The notes beneath the pieces were generated by a model, which was not told the DNA's origin, ran no database searches, and worked only from the letters and a program-made list of their open reading frames with translations. DNA of 51,763 bases from Bacillus timonensis. Its GTDB lineage: Bacteria; Bacillota; Bacilli; Bacillales; Bacillaceae_L. The DNA lies in the NCBI RefSeq assembly GCF_004799755.1, contig NZ_SLUB01000030.1, forward strand, positions 1 through 51,763, written 5' to 3'. The position numbers and the translations under genes are program-made. Within the stretch, counting starts at the first letter, position 1. Each line of letters opens with the position of its first letter. Shown here piece after piece: positions 18,991 through 27,690 of this stretch.

Positions 18991-19041
18991 ACACAGGCAC
19001 AACGCTGGTTAAAAACCAATTCGTTGTGTCTGTGTTGTTTT
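18991..19041. terminator. Bidirectional terminator between the isomerase and the TPR protein gene
   Basis: ACACAGGCACAACG (18991-19004) pairs with CGTTGTGTCTGTGT (19022-19035) with one wobble, plus an inner TGGTT/AACCA. T-rich tracts on both sides serve the plus-strand isomerase and the minus-strand gene that ends at 19041. Confidence 0.85.
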
Positions 19042-21695
19042 TAAAGAGTGTGAGTGTGGGACAAGGAACCTGTCCCCGTGTCCCGTTTCGCAATACGTTC
19101 ATTTTGAACAAGCCTTGTTTCAAATAGCTTCAACGGATCATAGTAGATTTCTGGGTTTGATTTCATTTTTGCTAGAATTTCTTTGTCTTGTTCAACCCGA
19201 TTCTTCGTGTCGTCAATTACTCTTGATAGTTCCTCTAAAGATTCCTTATAAAATAAGCCGACATCCTGCTGCAACGATTTATTGAAAAAGTCAAATTGCT
19301 GCCAAAATTTTCTCTGGATCGATTCGACAACTTCCGTGTACGATTCATTTTCTACATAGCGTTTATACTGGTTAAGTATATACGATTGCTGTTTTTGTGG
19401 CAGTAAGCCTAACACTTTTCCTGCACTCTTTAACAACACCTGAGCTGGGTTGTGACGAAGCATGATGTTTTCCTTTTCAATTTGAATTTGATAGGTCATG
19501 CGACCGATGTCTCTACGCCAGTCCTCAACCACCTTGAAATCACATTGAAGCTTGAGTTCTTTTTCAGGATAACCTTCTGCGAGTGACTCGGTCATACCAT
19601 CTAAGTAATCCTGGGTAGCCACTAATTTTTGATTTGTACCTTCTATCCATTGCTGAAGATTCTCAGTAAGATCTGGTACAATCTCTTGATCAAATAATCC
19701 TCGAATCTCTTCATTCATTTTTTCATTTAACTCAATGTGAAGTTGGTTTAAATTACTTTCTTCCGTTATATATTTCGAGCAATCGGCAAGGATTTTCGGT
19801 ACTTTTTCAGTGATGTTACGTTTAACCTCTGAAATTACGTCTGTAAACGAATCAACAATTTCTTTACTTTGGCTCATTTCCTTATCGTTCAGACTGTTGT
19901 TAAATCCAGTTAGTCTGGTGATGAATTCTTCATTATGTGCGATTAACTCAATCAGTTTGTTTTCTGAGTCAACACGCTTTTTAAGCAGGTTGGAAATCGT
20001 TTTTCTAAGTAAAAATAAAATTTTTCCAACGCGATTGGTCGTACGGTAGCTGGCCTTAATGTCACGTAGGACGTTGACGTTGCTGAAAGAATGAACAACC
20101 GCATCTGGGAAGTACTCCTTGATTTTCCCCTCGTCAAACATGTTACGAAGTACAAAATGTACAGGAGTATCCTTGGCGGAATGCTTGATTTGGGCAAGAT
20201 AATCTAAGTCCAATTCTGTGAGTACCTCGGCTTCATGCACAAATAAAACGCCATCTACGACAGGTAAATAGCCAAAGGTTTTCCGTTTCTCCATAAAGTA
20301 CTCGTTGTAACCAGTGGTGTTTAGCCTTATCGCTGACTGTTGTAATCGAGTGGAAGGTAGGCTTGTTTCGATAATCGAGTCTGGATTCGTAGCTTCTTCA
20401 TAAGCAGTCAGCAGACTCCGGCCTGTATCGGACACCTCAGTAATTTCCTTCTTTTCTCCATATTGAATGCAGGCAAAAGAAGAAAGCGATGGAGTCAGAA
20501 TTTCTTCTTCTAAGATTGAGTTAATGAAAGAACCTTTCCCTTTACCAAGAACAAGCAAGTAGGTAGTATCCTTATCAAAAAGTTGCTCGAAGCCCCATAC
20601 TAGGCGCTTGCTTGTTTCAATATTATTTTTTTGAGCCCAATCGATAATGGTCTTCATGAAGTGATGACACTCATCCATGGATATCTTGCGACCATGTGCA
20701 TTTTCTAGAACGATTTCAGCTTCTTTTACAATCACAGTCTTGAACGCAGAAGGAAAAATATCATCCCACGCTAAGATTGCTGCTGCCGCGTTCAAACCAT
20801 TCGTTGCTGTAGTCGTATTCAACCAATTAATCAGCAGTTTTGGCATCAACTTTCCGATGTCACGCAATAAATAATCCCCTTTTGTTAATTGAAGATATGT
20901 CTCCTCAAATAAACTTGAAATCGTATGCCAGGAATCGTACGGATCAATCTCTAAATCTTTCATTATCTGAATAACTGAATGTAACCAATCTAGGTAATGG
21001 TCCGTATTTTTGTAGTGTTGCCAAATCGCCGCTAAGAGTTGTTTAAATCTAGCTTGATCCAGTTCATATAGTGTTCGTAATAAGGAAACGAACGTATCAG
21101 GTGTAAATGTAAGACCATGACCAGCTTCACAGTAGGAAATTAATCCGTCAAACCAATACAAATCTTGAGTACGATTAGCCTCATTAATCGCTAGTTCAAC
21201 CGCATTTTTCCAATCTTCCTGTTCTTCATAAAAGCGTTTGGCAATGGATGTTAGTTCAGGATAATCGGGATTTCCTTCAATCGCTTCCTGCAATACGCGA
21301 TAAGCGGCATCAATCTTGTTGTCCTCAAGATAAAGGGAGAACAGGCATAATGAAACCTCACTTGTTAACACCTGATTTTTTGAGATGATTGAGCCATATA
21401 TTTTTTCAGCATTTGAGAGTAACCCAAGCTCGTAATACGCATCTGCAATATTCTTTTTTGCCCATGGTTGGAGATCATTGGTGATATTCTCCCATTTATA
21501 AATAGCTGCTTCATAATCCTTAGAATGAAAGTAAATTTCCCCTTGGGCAAATCGGATATTCGTCAGGTCATACACTTCCTTTTCCTGCTCAACCATGTAT
21601 GCCTCGCCAAGAATATCAACAGGATGTCTTTTATCGTTTTCAGTAATTATAGTTTTATAATGCGTTTTTGTAATAAATTCATGTTCTGTTGTCAT
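19041..21695 (-). CDS. TPR protein with a degenerate dynamin-like GTPase domain
   Basis: The protein has 884 residues from the ATG at 21695, which follows GGAGG; an in-frame start 45 bases further upstream has no such site. Residues of about 30-180 hold TPR-like helix pairs (IRFAQGEIYFHSKDYEAAIY, ADAYYELGLLSNAEKIYGSI). A central domain looks like a dynamin-family GTPase whose key motifs have decayed: the P-loop region reads LLVLGKGKGSFINSILEE, two residues short of GxxxxGK[ST], and the NKxD position reads VLRNMFD. The last 300 residues are mostly helical, as in dynamin stalks. It may be a scaffold or membrane-associated protein that no longer hydrolyses GTP. The final residues RDTGTGSLSHTHTL are encoded by a REP insertion. 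No specific function is known to me. Confidence 0.75.
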   Translation of the reverse strand: MTTEHEFITKTHYKTIITENDKRHPVDILGEAYMVEQEKEVYDLTNIRFAQGEIYFHSKDYEAAIYKWENITNDLQPWAKKNIADAYYELGLLSNAEKIYGSIISKNQVLTSEVSLCLFSLYLEDNKIDAAYRVLQEAIEGNPDYPELTSIAKRFYEEQEDWKNAVELAINEANRTQDLYWFDGLISYCEAGHGLTFTPDTFVSLLRTLYELDQARFKQLLAAIWQHYKNTDHYLDWLHSVIQIMKDLEIDPYDSWHTISSLFEETYLQLTKGDYLLRDIGKLMPKLLINWLNTTTATNGLNAAAAILAWDDIFPSAFKTVIVKEAEIVLENAHGRKISMDECHHFMKTIIDWAQKNNIETSKRLVWGFEQLFDKDTTYLLVLGKGKGSFINSILEEEILTPSLSSFACIQYGEKKEITEVSDTGRSLLTAYEEATNPDSIIETSLPSTRLQQSAIRLNTTGYNEYFMEKRKTFGYLPVVDGVLFVHEAEVLTELDLDYLAQIKHSAKDTPVHFVLRNMFDEGKIKEYFPDAVVHSFSNVNVLRDIKASYRTTNRVGKILFLLRKTISNLLKKRVDSENKLIELIAHNEEFITRLTGFNNSLNDKEMSQSKEIVDSFTDVISEVKRNITEKVPKILADCSKYITEESNLNQLHIELNEKMNEEIRGLFDQEIVPDLTENLQQWIEGTNQKLVATQDYLDGMTESLAEGYPEKELKLQCDFKVVEDWRRDIGRMTYQIQIEKENIMLRHNPAQVLLKSAGKVLGLLPQKQQSYILNQYKRYVENESYTEVVESIQRKFWQQFDFFNKSLQQDVGLFYKESLEELSRVIDDTKNRVEQDKEILAKMKSNPEIYYDPLKLFETRLVQNERIAKRDTGTGSLSHTHTL
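19057..19084 (-). repeat. REP element inside the 3' end of the TPR protein gene
   Basis: On the minus strand it reads GGGACACGGGGACAGGTTCC and then TTGTCCCA. It is translated as part of the gene and provides the last residues before a new stop codon. Its orientation relative to the gene matches the other gene-end copies. Confidence 0.85.
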
Positions 21696-22213
21696 GTGTA
21701 AACCTCCATTGATACAGTGGTTCTGGAATAAAATAACCAATTATAAATTGATACGTTACAGAGACTTTATTTATGTCGGTTAGTAGTAGTGTGTATTACT
21801 ATATTACACAAGTGAAATTGGTCTTTATCACTTATTCAAAAATGTAAATAAAAAGGTGTTTCTCAAGTTTTCTTTAATCCCCAACAAACAAAAAATCTAA
21901 AAATATTTTATAAAAAACTACTGGCTAACGTAAGGACCGTTTAATTTAATATAAGACTTCCAATTTAATACAAGTTATCCAAAAGAAATCGTTCATAAAT
22001 CTTGTCTCATGCAGAAATGTTAGTATTAAACCATGTAAATATATGGTTTTTTGTGTAACCTATTAGTTTGAATGCCTTTAAGGTTATTAAGAAGAGTGCT
22101 ATAATTTTCAATGTCGGATTTGTCGAAAGTTATTTATAACCCTTTCCAAAAATGCGGAAGGAAATTAACTTAAGCTCTAATCATAATCAAGTCAAAAAAC
22201 ATGGAGGAAAATT
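21696..22213. other. AT-rich intergenic region between divergent genes
   Basis: No credible gene is present. A hyphenated inverted repeat TGTGTA/TACACA lies at 21790-21810 near the start of the minus-strand TPR gene and could be part of its control region. The right part holds the promoter candidate at 22077-22105 for the phosphoglycerol transferase genes. Confidence 0.5.
22077..22105 (+). promoter_or_regulatory. Candidate extended -10 promoter for the MdoB-like operon
   Basis: TGCTATAAT (22097-22105) is a perfect extended -10 box. A weak -35 (TTTAAG, 22077-22082) lies 17 bases upstream. It leaves a leader of about 100 bases before the first gene. Confidence 0.55.
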
Positions 22214-22537
22214 ATGACTTTTAATGAAGTGATGGCATTAATTATGCCTTCTTTTATAGCTGTACTTTTTTACTCAAAGTTAACTAATAATAGTTTCAAA
22301 GTATTTCAAAATATTTCTTATTTAGCCTTCTTTATGGTGACAACTAATTGCATATGTTATGTAATCTTGCTTTTATTAAAAGTCGAACAAGTAATATTTA
22401 CTATACAATTTACAGTGAAATATTGCTTGCTGGCTATCTGTATTGCAACTGTAATAGTAATTGTATATCGTTTTATTGAGTTAAATATAAAAATTAATTT
22501 TAAGGTTGAAACAGTAAATGAAAAAGAAGACGAATAA
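22214..22537 (+). CDS. Small three-helix membrane protein, unknown function
   Basis: The 107-residue protein has three hydrophobic segments (about residues 5-20, 35-56 and 66-88) and a charged tail (KVETVNEKEDE). I do not recognise a named family. The ATG at 22214 follows TGGAGGAAA. Its 3' end overlaps the start of the MdoB-like gene by 20 bases, so the two are translationally coupled and probably work together in the membrane. Confidence 0.75.
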   Translation: MTFNEVMALIMPSFIAVLFYSKLTNNSFKVFQNISYLAFFMVTTNCICYVILLLLKVEQVIFTIQFTVKYCLLAICIATVIVIVYRFIELNIKINFKVETVNEKEDE

Positions 22538-24089
22538 ATCTATTTTGAGCATATTAGCAATATCTATTTTAGTGATTAGTGCAGTAATTATTTCACTTTC
22601 TGCTTATATAAGCATTAAATTTGCCGACCAAGGCATTGAAGAAATGTTATTTTATCTTGTAAGCGGTACGGAAGGTGCTTCAAATGATGTATTTATTTCT
22701 GCTGTTTTTACAAGTCTACTTCCGTTTTTAATCATTTTTTGCATTATATTCATGCCAATTATGAAAATAAAAAAAAGGAAAAATATAATTGAAGTAAAAA
22801 TTAAAAATAAAGAGTTTTTCTTCAATATACTTCCAAATAATTTTATTTATAAGTTTAGATTACTATATGCATTTTTTATTTTATTTATATCACTAATAAC
22901 CTGTTATCAAATGTTGGGGGTTAATAATTATATAAAGAGTTTAACTGAATACTCCACCTTTATCGAGGATAACTACATTAATGGTAATGATATATCAATG
23001 ACTTTTCCAAAAGAAAAAAGGAACTTAGTTCTTTTATATTTGGAGTCGATGGAAAATTCCATGATTGCTAATGAAAATGGGGGTGGCTGGAATTATACGG
23101 TGATTCCTGAATTAGAGAAATTAGCCAAGGAGAATGTAAATTTTTCTAATTCAGATAAAATAGGGGGAGCACTCCCTATTACAGGTACTACCTGGACAGT
23201 AGGGGGACTGGTAGGAACAACATCTGGCTTGCCATTGAAAATACCAGTAAACGGGAATGAATATACATCATCTACTAACTTTTTATCAGGTGCTTATACA
23301 CTGGGAGATATTTTGAATAAAGAGGGATATAATCTTAAGGCTATGTTTGGTTCAAATGCAAATTTTGGTGGACGCACAAATTTTTATAAAAGACATGGAA
23401 ATTATGATATTTTTGATTTAAATACAGCTATTAAAGAAGGTAAAATGAAGGAAAGTGAAAAGGTATGGTGGGGATTTGATGACTCTCATTTGTTTGAATG
23501 GGCAAAAGAAGAAATAACTTCCCTGGCAAACTCAGATAAACCTTTCAGTATTTCACTTTTAACAGCTAATACTCATTTTACAGATGGTTATTTAGAAAGC
23601 GGAGCTGAGAAGATTTATGACACCCAGTATGAAAATGTATTTGCGTACTCTTCAAAACAAGTAGATGATTTTGTGAAATGGTTGCAACAACAAAACTTTT
23701 ATAGTAACACAACACTTGTCGTAATAGGAGATCATCACAGTATGCAACCTGATGATTATTATACACAGCGCACATATGGTGGCTATAGTCGAACAATTTA
23801 TAATACATTTATAAATTCAGCAGTGGATCCTGTTAGTTCAAAAAATAGAATTTTCACCTCATTAGACATGTTTCCAACTATCCTAGCAAGTATGGGAGTG
23901 GAAATCGAAGGGGACCGTTTGGGCTTAGGAACGAATCTTTTTTCCGACCGTAAAACATTGGTAGAGGAACTAGGATTAAATTATGTAAATAAAGAGTTAG
24001 GTAAAAACTCTGAATTTTACAACCACAAAATTTTACAGGATGATTATTTTGATTTAATGAGGAAGGCAAAGGCGCAAGAAAATCAATAG
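22518..24089 (+). CDS. MdoB/LtaS-like phosphoglycerol transferase (sulfatase superfamily)
   Basis: The 523-residue protein has three N-terminal membrane helices (about 10-33, 60-85 and 115-138) and an extracellular alkaline-phosphatase-superfamily domain. Metal-site motifs are LYLESMEN near the domain start and VVIGDHHSM near the end. The expected nucleophile is a threonine in ITGTTWTVGG (T224 or T225), followed by GTTSGLPL, a pattern nearer to E. coli MdoB/OpgB than to LtaS. It would move phosphoglycerol from phosphatidylglycerol to a surface glycan or to teichoic acid. The start ATG at 22518 lies within the previous gene. The acceptor is not known. Confidence 0.88.
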   Translation: MKKKTNKSILSILAISILVISAVIISLSAYISIKFADQGIEEMLFYLVSGTEGASNDVFISAVFTSLLPFLIIFCIIFMPIMKIKKRKNIIEVKIKNKEFFFNILPNNFIYKFRLLYAFFILFISLITCYQMLGVNNYIKSLTEYSTFIEDNYINGNDISMTFPKEKRNLVLLYLESMENSMIANENGGGWNYTVIPELEKLAKENVNFSNSDKIGGALPITGTTWTVGGLVGTTSGLPLKIPVNGNEYTSSTNFLSGAYTLGDILNKEGYNLKAMFGSNANFGGRTNFYKRHGNYDIFDLNTAIKEGKMKESEKVWWGFDDSHLFEWAKEEITSLANSDKPFSISLLTANTHFTDGYLESGAEKIYDTQYENVFAYSSKQVDDFVKWLQQQNFYSNTTLVVIGDHHSMQPDDYYTQRTYGGYSRTIYNTFINSAVDPVSSKNRIFTSLDMFPTILASMGVEIEGDRLGLGTNLFSDRKTLVEELGLNYVNKELGKNSEFYNHKILQDDYFDLMRKAKAQENQ

Positions 24090-24572
24090 ATTTATTATGG
24101 TGATTTTTGCCTGTTCATTATATGTTCCGTTTCCGGCCATTGTGGGTAGTTTTACAATAGGCTAATTAAAACCATAGATTCTAATTAAGAATACAGTAAT
24201 TGGTCAATGTTTAAAAACCGAAATAATCCGGAACCTTTTCTCTAAAGCCATAAATGTTTTTTCCAACCTCATCCATAACCATTCTGTTCTTGTGATTCCT
24301 TACTCGTAAACTAGAGGGGCTTTATTAAGAAAATTGATATAGCTCCAACTTATAACGTTTATATTCGGAAAGGAGTTGGAAGTAATTTCAAAATTGCTAC
24401 GAACTCCTTTTCAATTTTTTATTCTTTTTTAAAAGGTGATGATTATTGCTCATAGAAAGCTCTTTAAATTTTGTTTTATCGTTGAGCCAACATCTAACAT
24501 ATCTACAATAAAAGCTATTTTTTTATTTGACTAAATATTCTCATTTATAGATTTGCTGCATTTTGACTGTCC
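24090..24572. other. Intergenic region between convergent genes
   Basis: No credible gene is seen. The only clear structure is the terminator at 24369-24420. The first 280 bases are unremarkable AT-rich sequence. Confidence 0.5.
24369..24420 (+). terminator. Terminator for the MdoB-like operon
   Basis: AAAGGAGTT (24369-24377) pairs with AACTCCTTT (24402-24410). The stem continues inward through GTAATTT/AAATTGC, and a T-rich tract follows. It lies about 280 bases after the stop codon. Confidence 0.75.
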
Positions 24573-24584
24573 CTATGATCCACT
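24566..24584 (-). repeat. Half REP element spanning the stop codon of the LCP gene
   Basis: The minus strand reads AGTGGATCATAGGGACAGT, close to the left half of the AEC-gene REP (GTGGGTCAGAGGGACAG). The TAG inside it is the stop of the LCP gene. The right half is missing, so this is a decayed or partial copy. Confidence 0.5.
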
Positions 24585-25508
24585 AAGATGTTGTTTTAGT
24601 TGAGATGACAGTTTGGTGAGTTCTTCTTTTGGGACAAAGAAGTAGTATATTCCGCCTATTTTTGTTCCGCTTCCTGTGAGTTGCAGTTGTTCAAGGTTGC
24701 CAGCTGTAGATTTATAGTTTTTCTGTATCTCGAGCATTTGGTTAAAGGTTAGGTTTGTTTGAACATTGTTTCCTAATACTCCTAGAATGTCATCTACTTT
24801 CGTGATGGTTGAAAGGCTGGCGCCTTGTTTAATCACGGCTTGAATAATTTGGCGTTGGCGGTCCTGTCTGCCAAAGTCACCACGTGGGTCTTCCTTTCTC
24901 ATACGTGAGTAGGCTAATGCCTCTTCGCCGTTTAGTTTTATTGTACCTTTCTTAAACGTATGCCCTTCAAACGTAAAAGCAAATGGATTATTTACGGTAA
25001 CTCCACCTACTGCATTGACAATATCTTTGAAGCTTTCCATATTGACCTCTACAAAATAGTCGATGGGTATATCTAGAAAGTTTTCAACGGTATTTATTGT
25101 CATTTCTACACCGCCAAAAGCATAGGCATGATTGATTTTATCCTGCGTGCCCTTTCCGATTATCTCGGTTCTTGTATCACGTGGGATACTTAACATTTTT
25201 ATGGAATTGACATGTGGATTTATTGTAAGCACGATAAGGGTATCCGAACGACCTCTATCACCTTCTCGTTCATCTACCCCAAGTAACAGGACGGAAAAAG
25301 GATGTTTTTTCCCAAAATCAATTTGTTCCGTTCTTTTTTCTGATTTTTCTCTCTCAATCGGTGTATGCATAGATGAAACTGCCTTTTCAACGGATTGGTA
25401 CAAATAAAAGGCATAGCCTCCAATCCCAATAATCAGGACACCTAGAATACTTAAAATCCATACTAGCCACTTTTTCTTTTTGTTCATTTTTTTGTTATGT
25501 CTTCCCAT
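24573..25508 (-). CDS. LytR-CpsA-Psr (LCP) family cell wall polymer ligase
   Basis: The 311-residue protein has a basic cytoplasmic start, one membrane helix (about residues 13-33) and an extracellular LCP domain. Diagnostic segments are FSVLLLGVDEREGDRGRSDT, MLSIPRDTR, KINHAYAFGG, VGGVTV and LAYSRMRKEDPRGDFGRQ. LCP enzymes transfer wall teichoic acid or other undecaprenyl-linked polymers to peptidoglycan. The ATG at 25508 follows GAGGGGA. It is divergent from the PBP3-like gene, with both starts within 125 bases. Here it could attach a phosphocholine-bearing or fucosamine-bearing polymer (inference from context). Confidence 0.95.
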   Translation of the reverse strand: MGRHNKKMNKKKKWLVWILSILGVLIIGIGGYAFYLYQSVEKAVSSMHTPIEREKSEKRTEQIDFGKKHPFSVLLLGVDEREGDRGRSDTLIVLTINPHVNSIKMLSIPRDTRTEIIGKGTQDKINHAYAFGGVEMTINTVENFLDIPIDYFVEVNMESFKDIVNAVGGVTVNNPFAFTFEGHTFKKGTIKLNGEEALAYSRMRKEDPRGDFGRQDRQRQIIQAVIKQGASLSTITKVDDILGVLGNNVQTNLTFNQMLEIQKNYKSTAGNLEQLQLTGSGTKIGGIYYFFVPKEELTKLSSQLKQHLSGS

Positions 25509-25632
25509 TTATATCCCCTCATTTTATTTAAAATTAATAAAATATGGCATTGTCCATTATAACGCCATAAAATGTATAATATGGTTAGATTCCCCGAAAG
25601 AAAGGGTAAATATGAGAAGGGTGGGAAAAGTA

Positions 25633-27648
25633 ATGAAACGATACATATGGTTAGTAATGAGTCTTACATTTAGCATCATTTTGTTAACCGGATGTAATAA
25701 GGATCCAATTCCGGAAGATCGCTTTGAGGGATTTATTAAGGATTGGGAAAAGCAGGATTTTAGTAATGTTTATGACCAATTTTCAACGGATGTAAAAGAA
25801 ACAGTTAAGAAAGATGAATTTGTAGATAGGTTTACGAAGATATACAAAGACATAGACGTCCATGATTTAAAGGTAAAGTTTAAAAAACCAGAAGAGGAAG
25901 TAAAACCTAACGATAACGGTGAAGTGACTTTCTCATATGATCTTTCGATGGAAACGATTGCTGGTCCAATTAACTTTACGGAAAAAGCCACATTGGTTCT
26001 CGAAGAAAAAGACGATGAAAAGAAATGGGCTATCAAATGGAAGCCAGCAATGTTCCTTCCTGACATGGAGGAGGGGGATGAGATAGGGATTTCCATTACT
26101 TCACCGACGCGTGGGGAAATAGTGGACAGAAATGGCGTCGCTTTAGCTGAAAATGGCCTTGTGTATGAAATTGGCTTAGTTCCACAGGATCTTGGTGAAA
26201 ATAAGGATTCTACGATTGCTACTGTTGCGGAAAAATTAAAACTGACACCTGAGTCAGTCGAAAAAGCATTAAATGCTTCTTGGGTCAAACCGGATTATTT
26301 TGTGCCAATAAAAAGGCTCTCCTTGCAAGAACAGGAATTAGCAACACAAGTAACCCAACTTAATGGAGTACTATCGAAAAAGGTTGATTCCCGGGTATAT
26401 CCATTTAAAGAAGCGACTGCACATTTAATCGGTTATATTGGAAATGTAACAGCGGAAGATTTAAAATCCCTTGAGGAAAAGGGGTATACAGCAAATGATG
26501 TTGTCGGTAAAAAAGGCCTGGAGATGGTATTAGAGGACCGTTTACGAGGAGAAAAAGGAGCGAAGGTATACATTAAAAAGGCAAATGACAAAGGGGAAGT
26601 CACTCTCGCGGAAAAAACGGCTAAAGATGGAGAAACGATTACTTTAGCCATTGATATTGATGTTCAACTTGTTGCATATGATCAGATTCGAGGGAATGCC
26701 GGCGCAGCAGCTGCCATTCACCCCTTAACAGGAGAGGCACTTGCCCTAGTGAGTAGCCCGTCCTTTGACTCAAACTCGTTCGTACTTGGAATATCAACTG
26801 AAGAATGGAATCAATTAAATGAAGACCCACTAAAACCATTAATTAATCGTTTCGGTGCAACTTATGCACCTGGTTCAACGTTTAAACCAATCACAGCAGG
26901 AATCGCACTAGAGAATCAAGTGATAACACCAGAAACATCTATAAATATAACAGGGAAGCAGTGGCAAAAAGATAGTTCCTGGGGAGGCTATTCGATTACA
27001 AGAGTGGCAGACCCAGGAAAGCCAGTTAACTTGAGAGACGCATTCGTATATTCTGACAACATTTATTTCGCGCAAGCCGCACTTGGAATTGGCGGGGAAC
27101 GATTTGAAACGGAATTAAAAAAATATGGATTTGGAGAATCTTTTCCATTCGAATACCCATTATATGAATCGAAAATTTCAAACGAAGGATTAAAAACAGA
27201 AATACTGACTGCAGATACGGGTTATGGCCAAGGTCAACTCGAAATGAACCCGGTACATTTGGCAATTTCCTACACGCCACTATTAAATTCAGGAAACTTA
27301 ATAAAACCTCGGCTCCTCCTAGATGGAGCGGAAGCTGAGGTTTGGAAGGAAAATGTCATAACTCCTGAAACTGCTCAAGTCATTCTTGACGATTTGGTGC
27401 AAGTGGTAGAAGATTCAAATGGTACTGCCCAGGATGCAAGAATTGATGGGGTTAAAATTGCCGGTAAAACAGGAACTGCTGAACTTAAAGCAACGAAGGA
27501 TGAAGATGGCAAAGAAAATGGATTATTTGTTGCTGTTAACACTGAAAATCCAAGCCTTCTAGTAGCCATGCTCATTGAAGATGTGAAGAACGGAAGTCAT
27601 GACGTGACACCGAAAGTGAAAGCAGTATTTGAAACCGTATTAAAATAG
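25633..27648 (+). CDS. pbpC: Penicillin-binding protein 3-like transpeptidase lipoprotein (class B, MecA type)
   Basis: The signal peptide ends in a lipobox, LLTGCN. The mature protein has an NTF2-like MecA N-terminal domain (about residues 30-140), a PBP dimerisation domain (SPTRGEIVDRNGVALAENG onwards) and a transpeptidase domain. Active-site motifs are STFK with S415, SDN with S474, and KTGTA with K612. It cross-links peptidoglycan. The domain order matches Bacillus PbpC and staphylococcal PBP2a-type proteins, which often bind beta-lactams weakly, but resistance cannot be read from sequence. The ATG at 25633 follows AAGGGTGGG; an ATG at 25612 with AAAGGG upstream is an alternative adding 7 residues. 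Confidence 0.94.
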   Translation: MKRYIWLVMSLTFSIILLTGCNKDPIPEDRFEGFIKDWEKQDFSNVYDQFSTDVKETVKKDEFVDRFTKIYKDIDVHDLKVKFKKPEEEVKPNDNGEVTFSYDLSMETIAGPINFTEKATLVLEEKDDEKKWAIKWKPAMFLPDMEEGDEIGISITSPTRGEIVDRNGVALAENGLVYEIGLVPQDLGENKDSTIATVAEKLKLTPESVEKALNASWVKPDYFVPIKRLSLQEQELATQVTQLNGVLSKKVDSRVYPFKEATAHLIGYIGNVTAEDLKSLEEKGYTANDVVGKKGLEMVLEDRLRGEKGAKVYIKKANDKGEVTLAEKTAKDGETITLAIDIDVQLVAYDQIRGNAGAAAAIHPLTGEALALVSSPSFDSNSFVLGISTEEWNQLNEDPLKPLINRFGATYAPGSTFKPITAGIALENQVITPETSINITGKQWQKDSSWGGYSITRVADPGKPVNLRDAFVYSDNIYFAQAALGIGGERFETELKKYGFGESFPFEYPLYESKISNEGLKTEILTADTGYGQGQLEMNPVHLAISYTPLLNSGNLIKPRLLLDGAEAEVWKENVITPETAQVILDDLVQVVEDSNGTAQDARIDGVKIAGKTGTAELKATKDEDGKENGLFVAVNTENPSLLVAMLIEDVKNGSHDVTPKVKAVFETVLK

Positions 27649-27652
27649 TAAT

Positions 27653-27690
27653 AAAAATGGAGGATAGTGTGAAGCTATACTCCATTTTTT
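27653..27690. terminator. Bidirectional terminator between the PBP and amidase genes
   Basis: AAAAATGGAG pairs with CTCCATTTTTT, with ATAG/CTAT pairing further in. Runs of A on one side and T on the other serve the two convergent genes. Confidence 0.85.

Noticed and set aside
21790-21810. TGTGTA...TACACA as a clear operator
   Set aside because: The inner bases do not pair and nothing else supports a specific regulator; mentioned only within the intergenic region.
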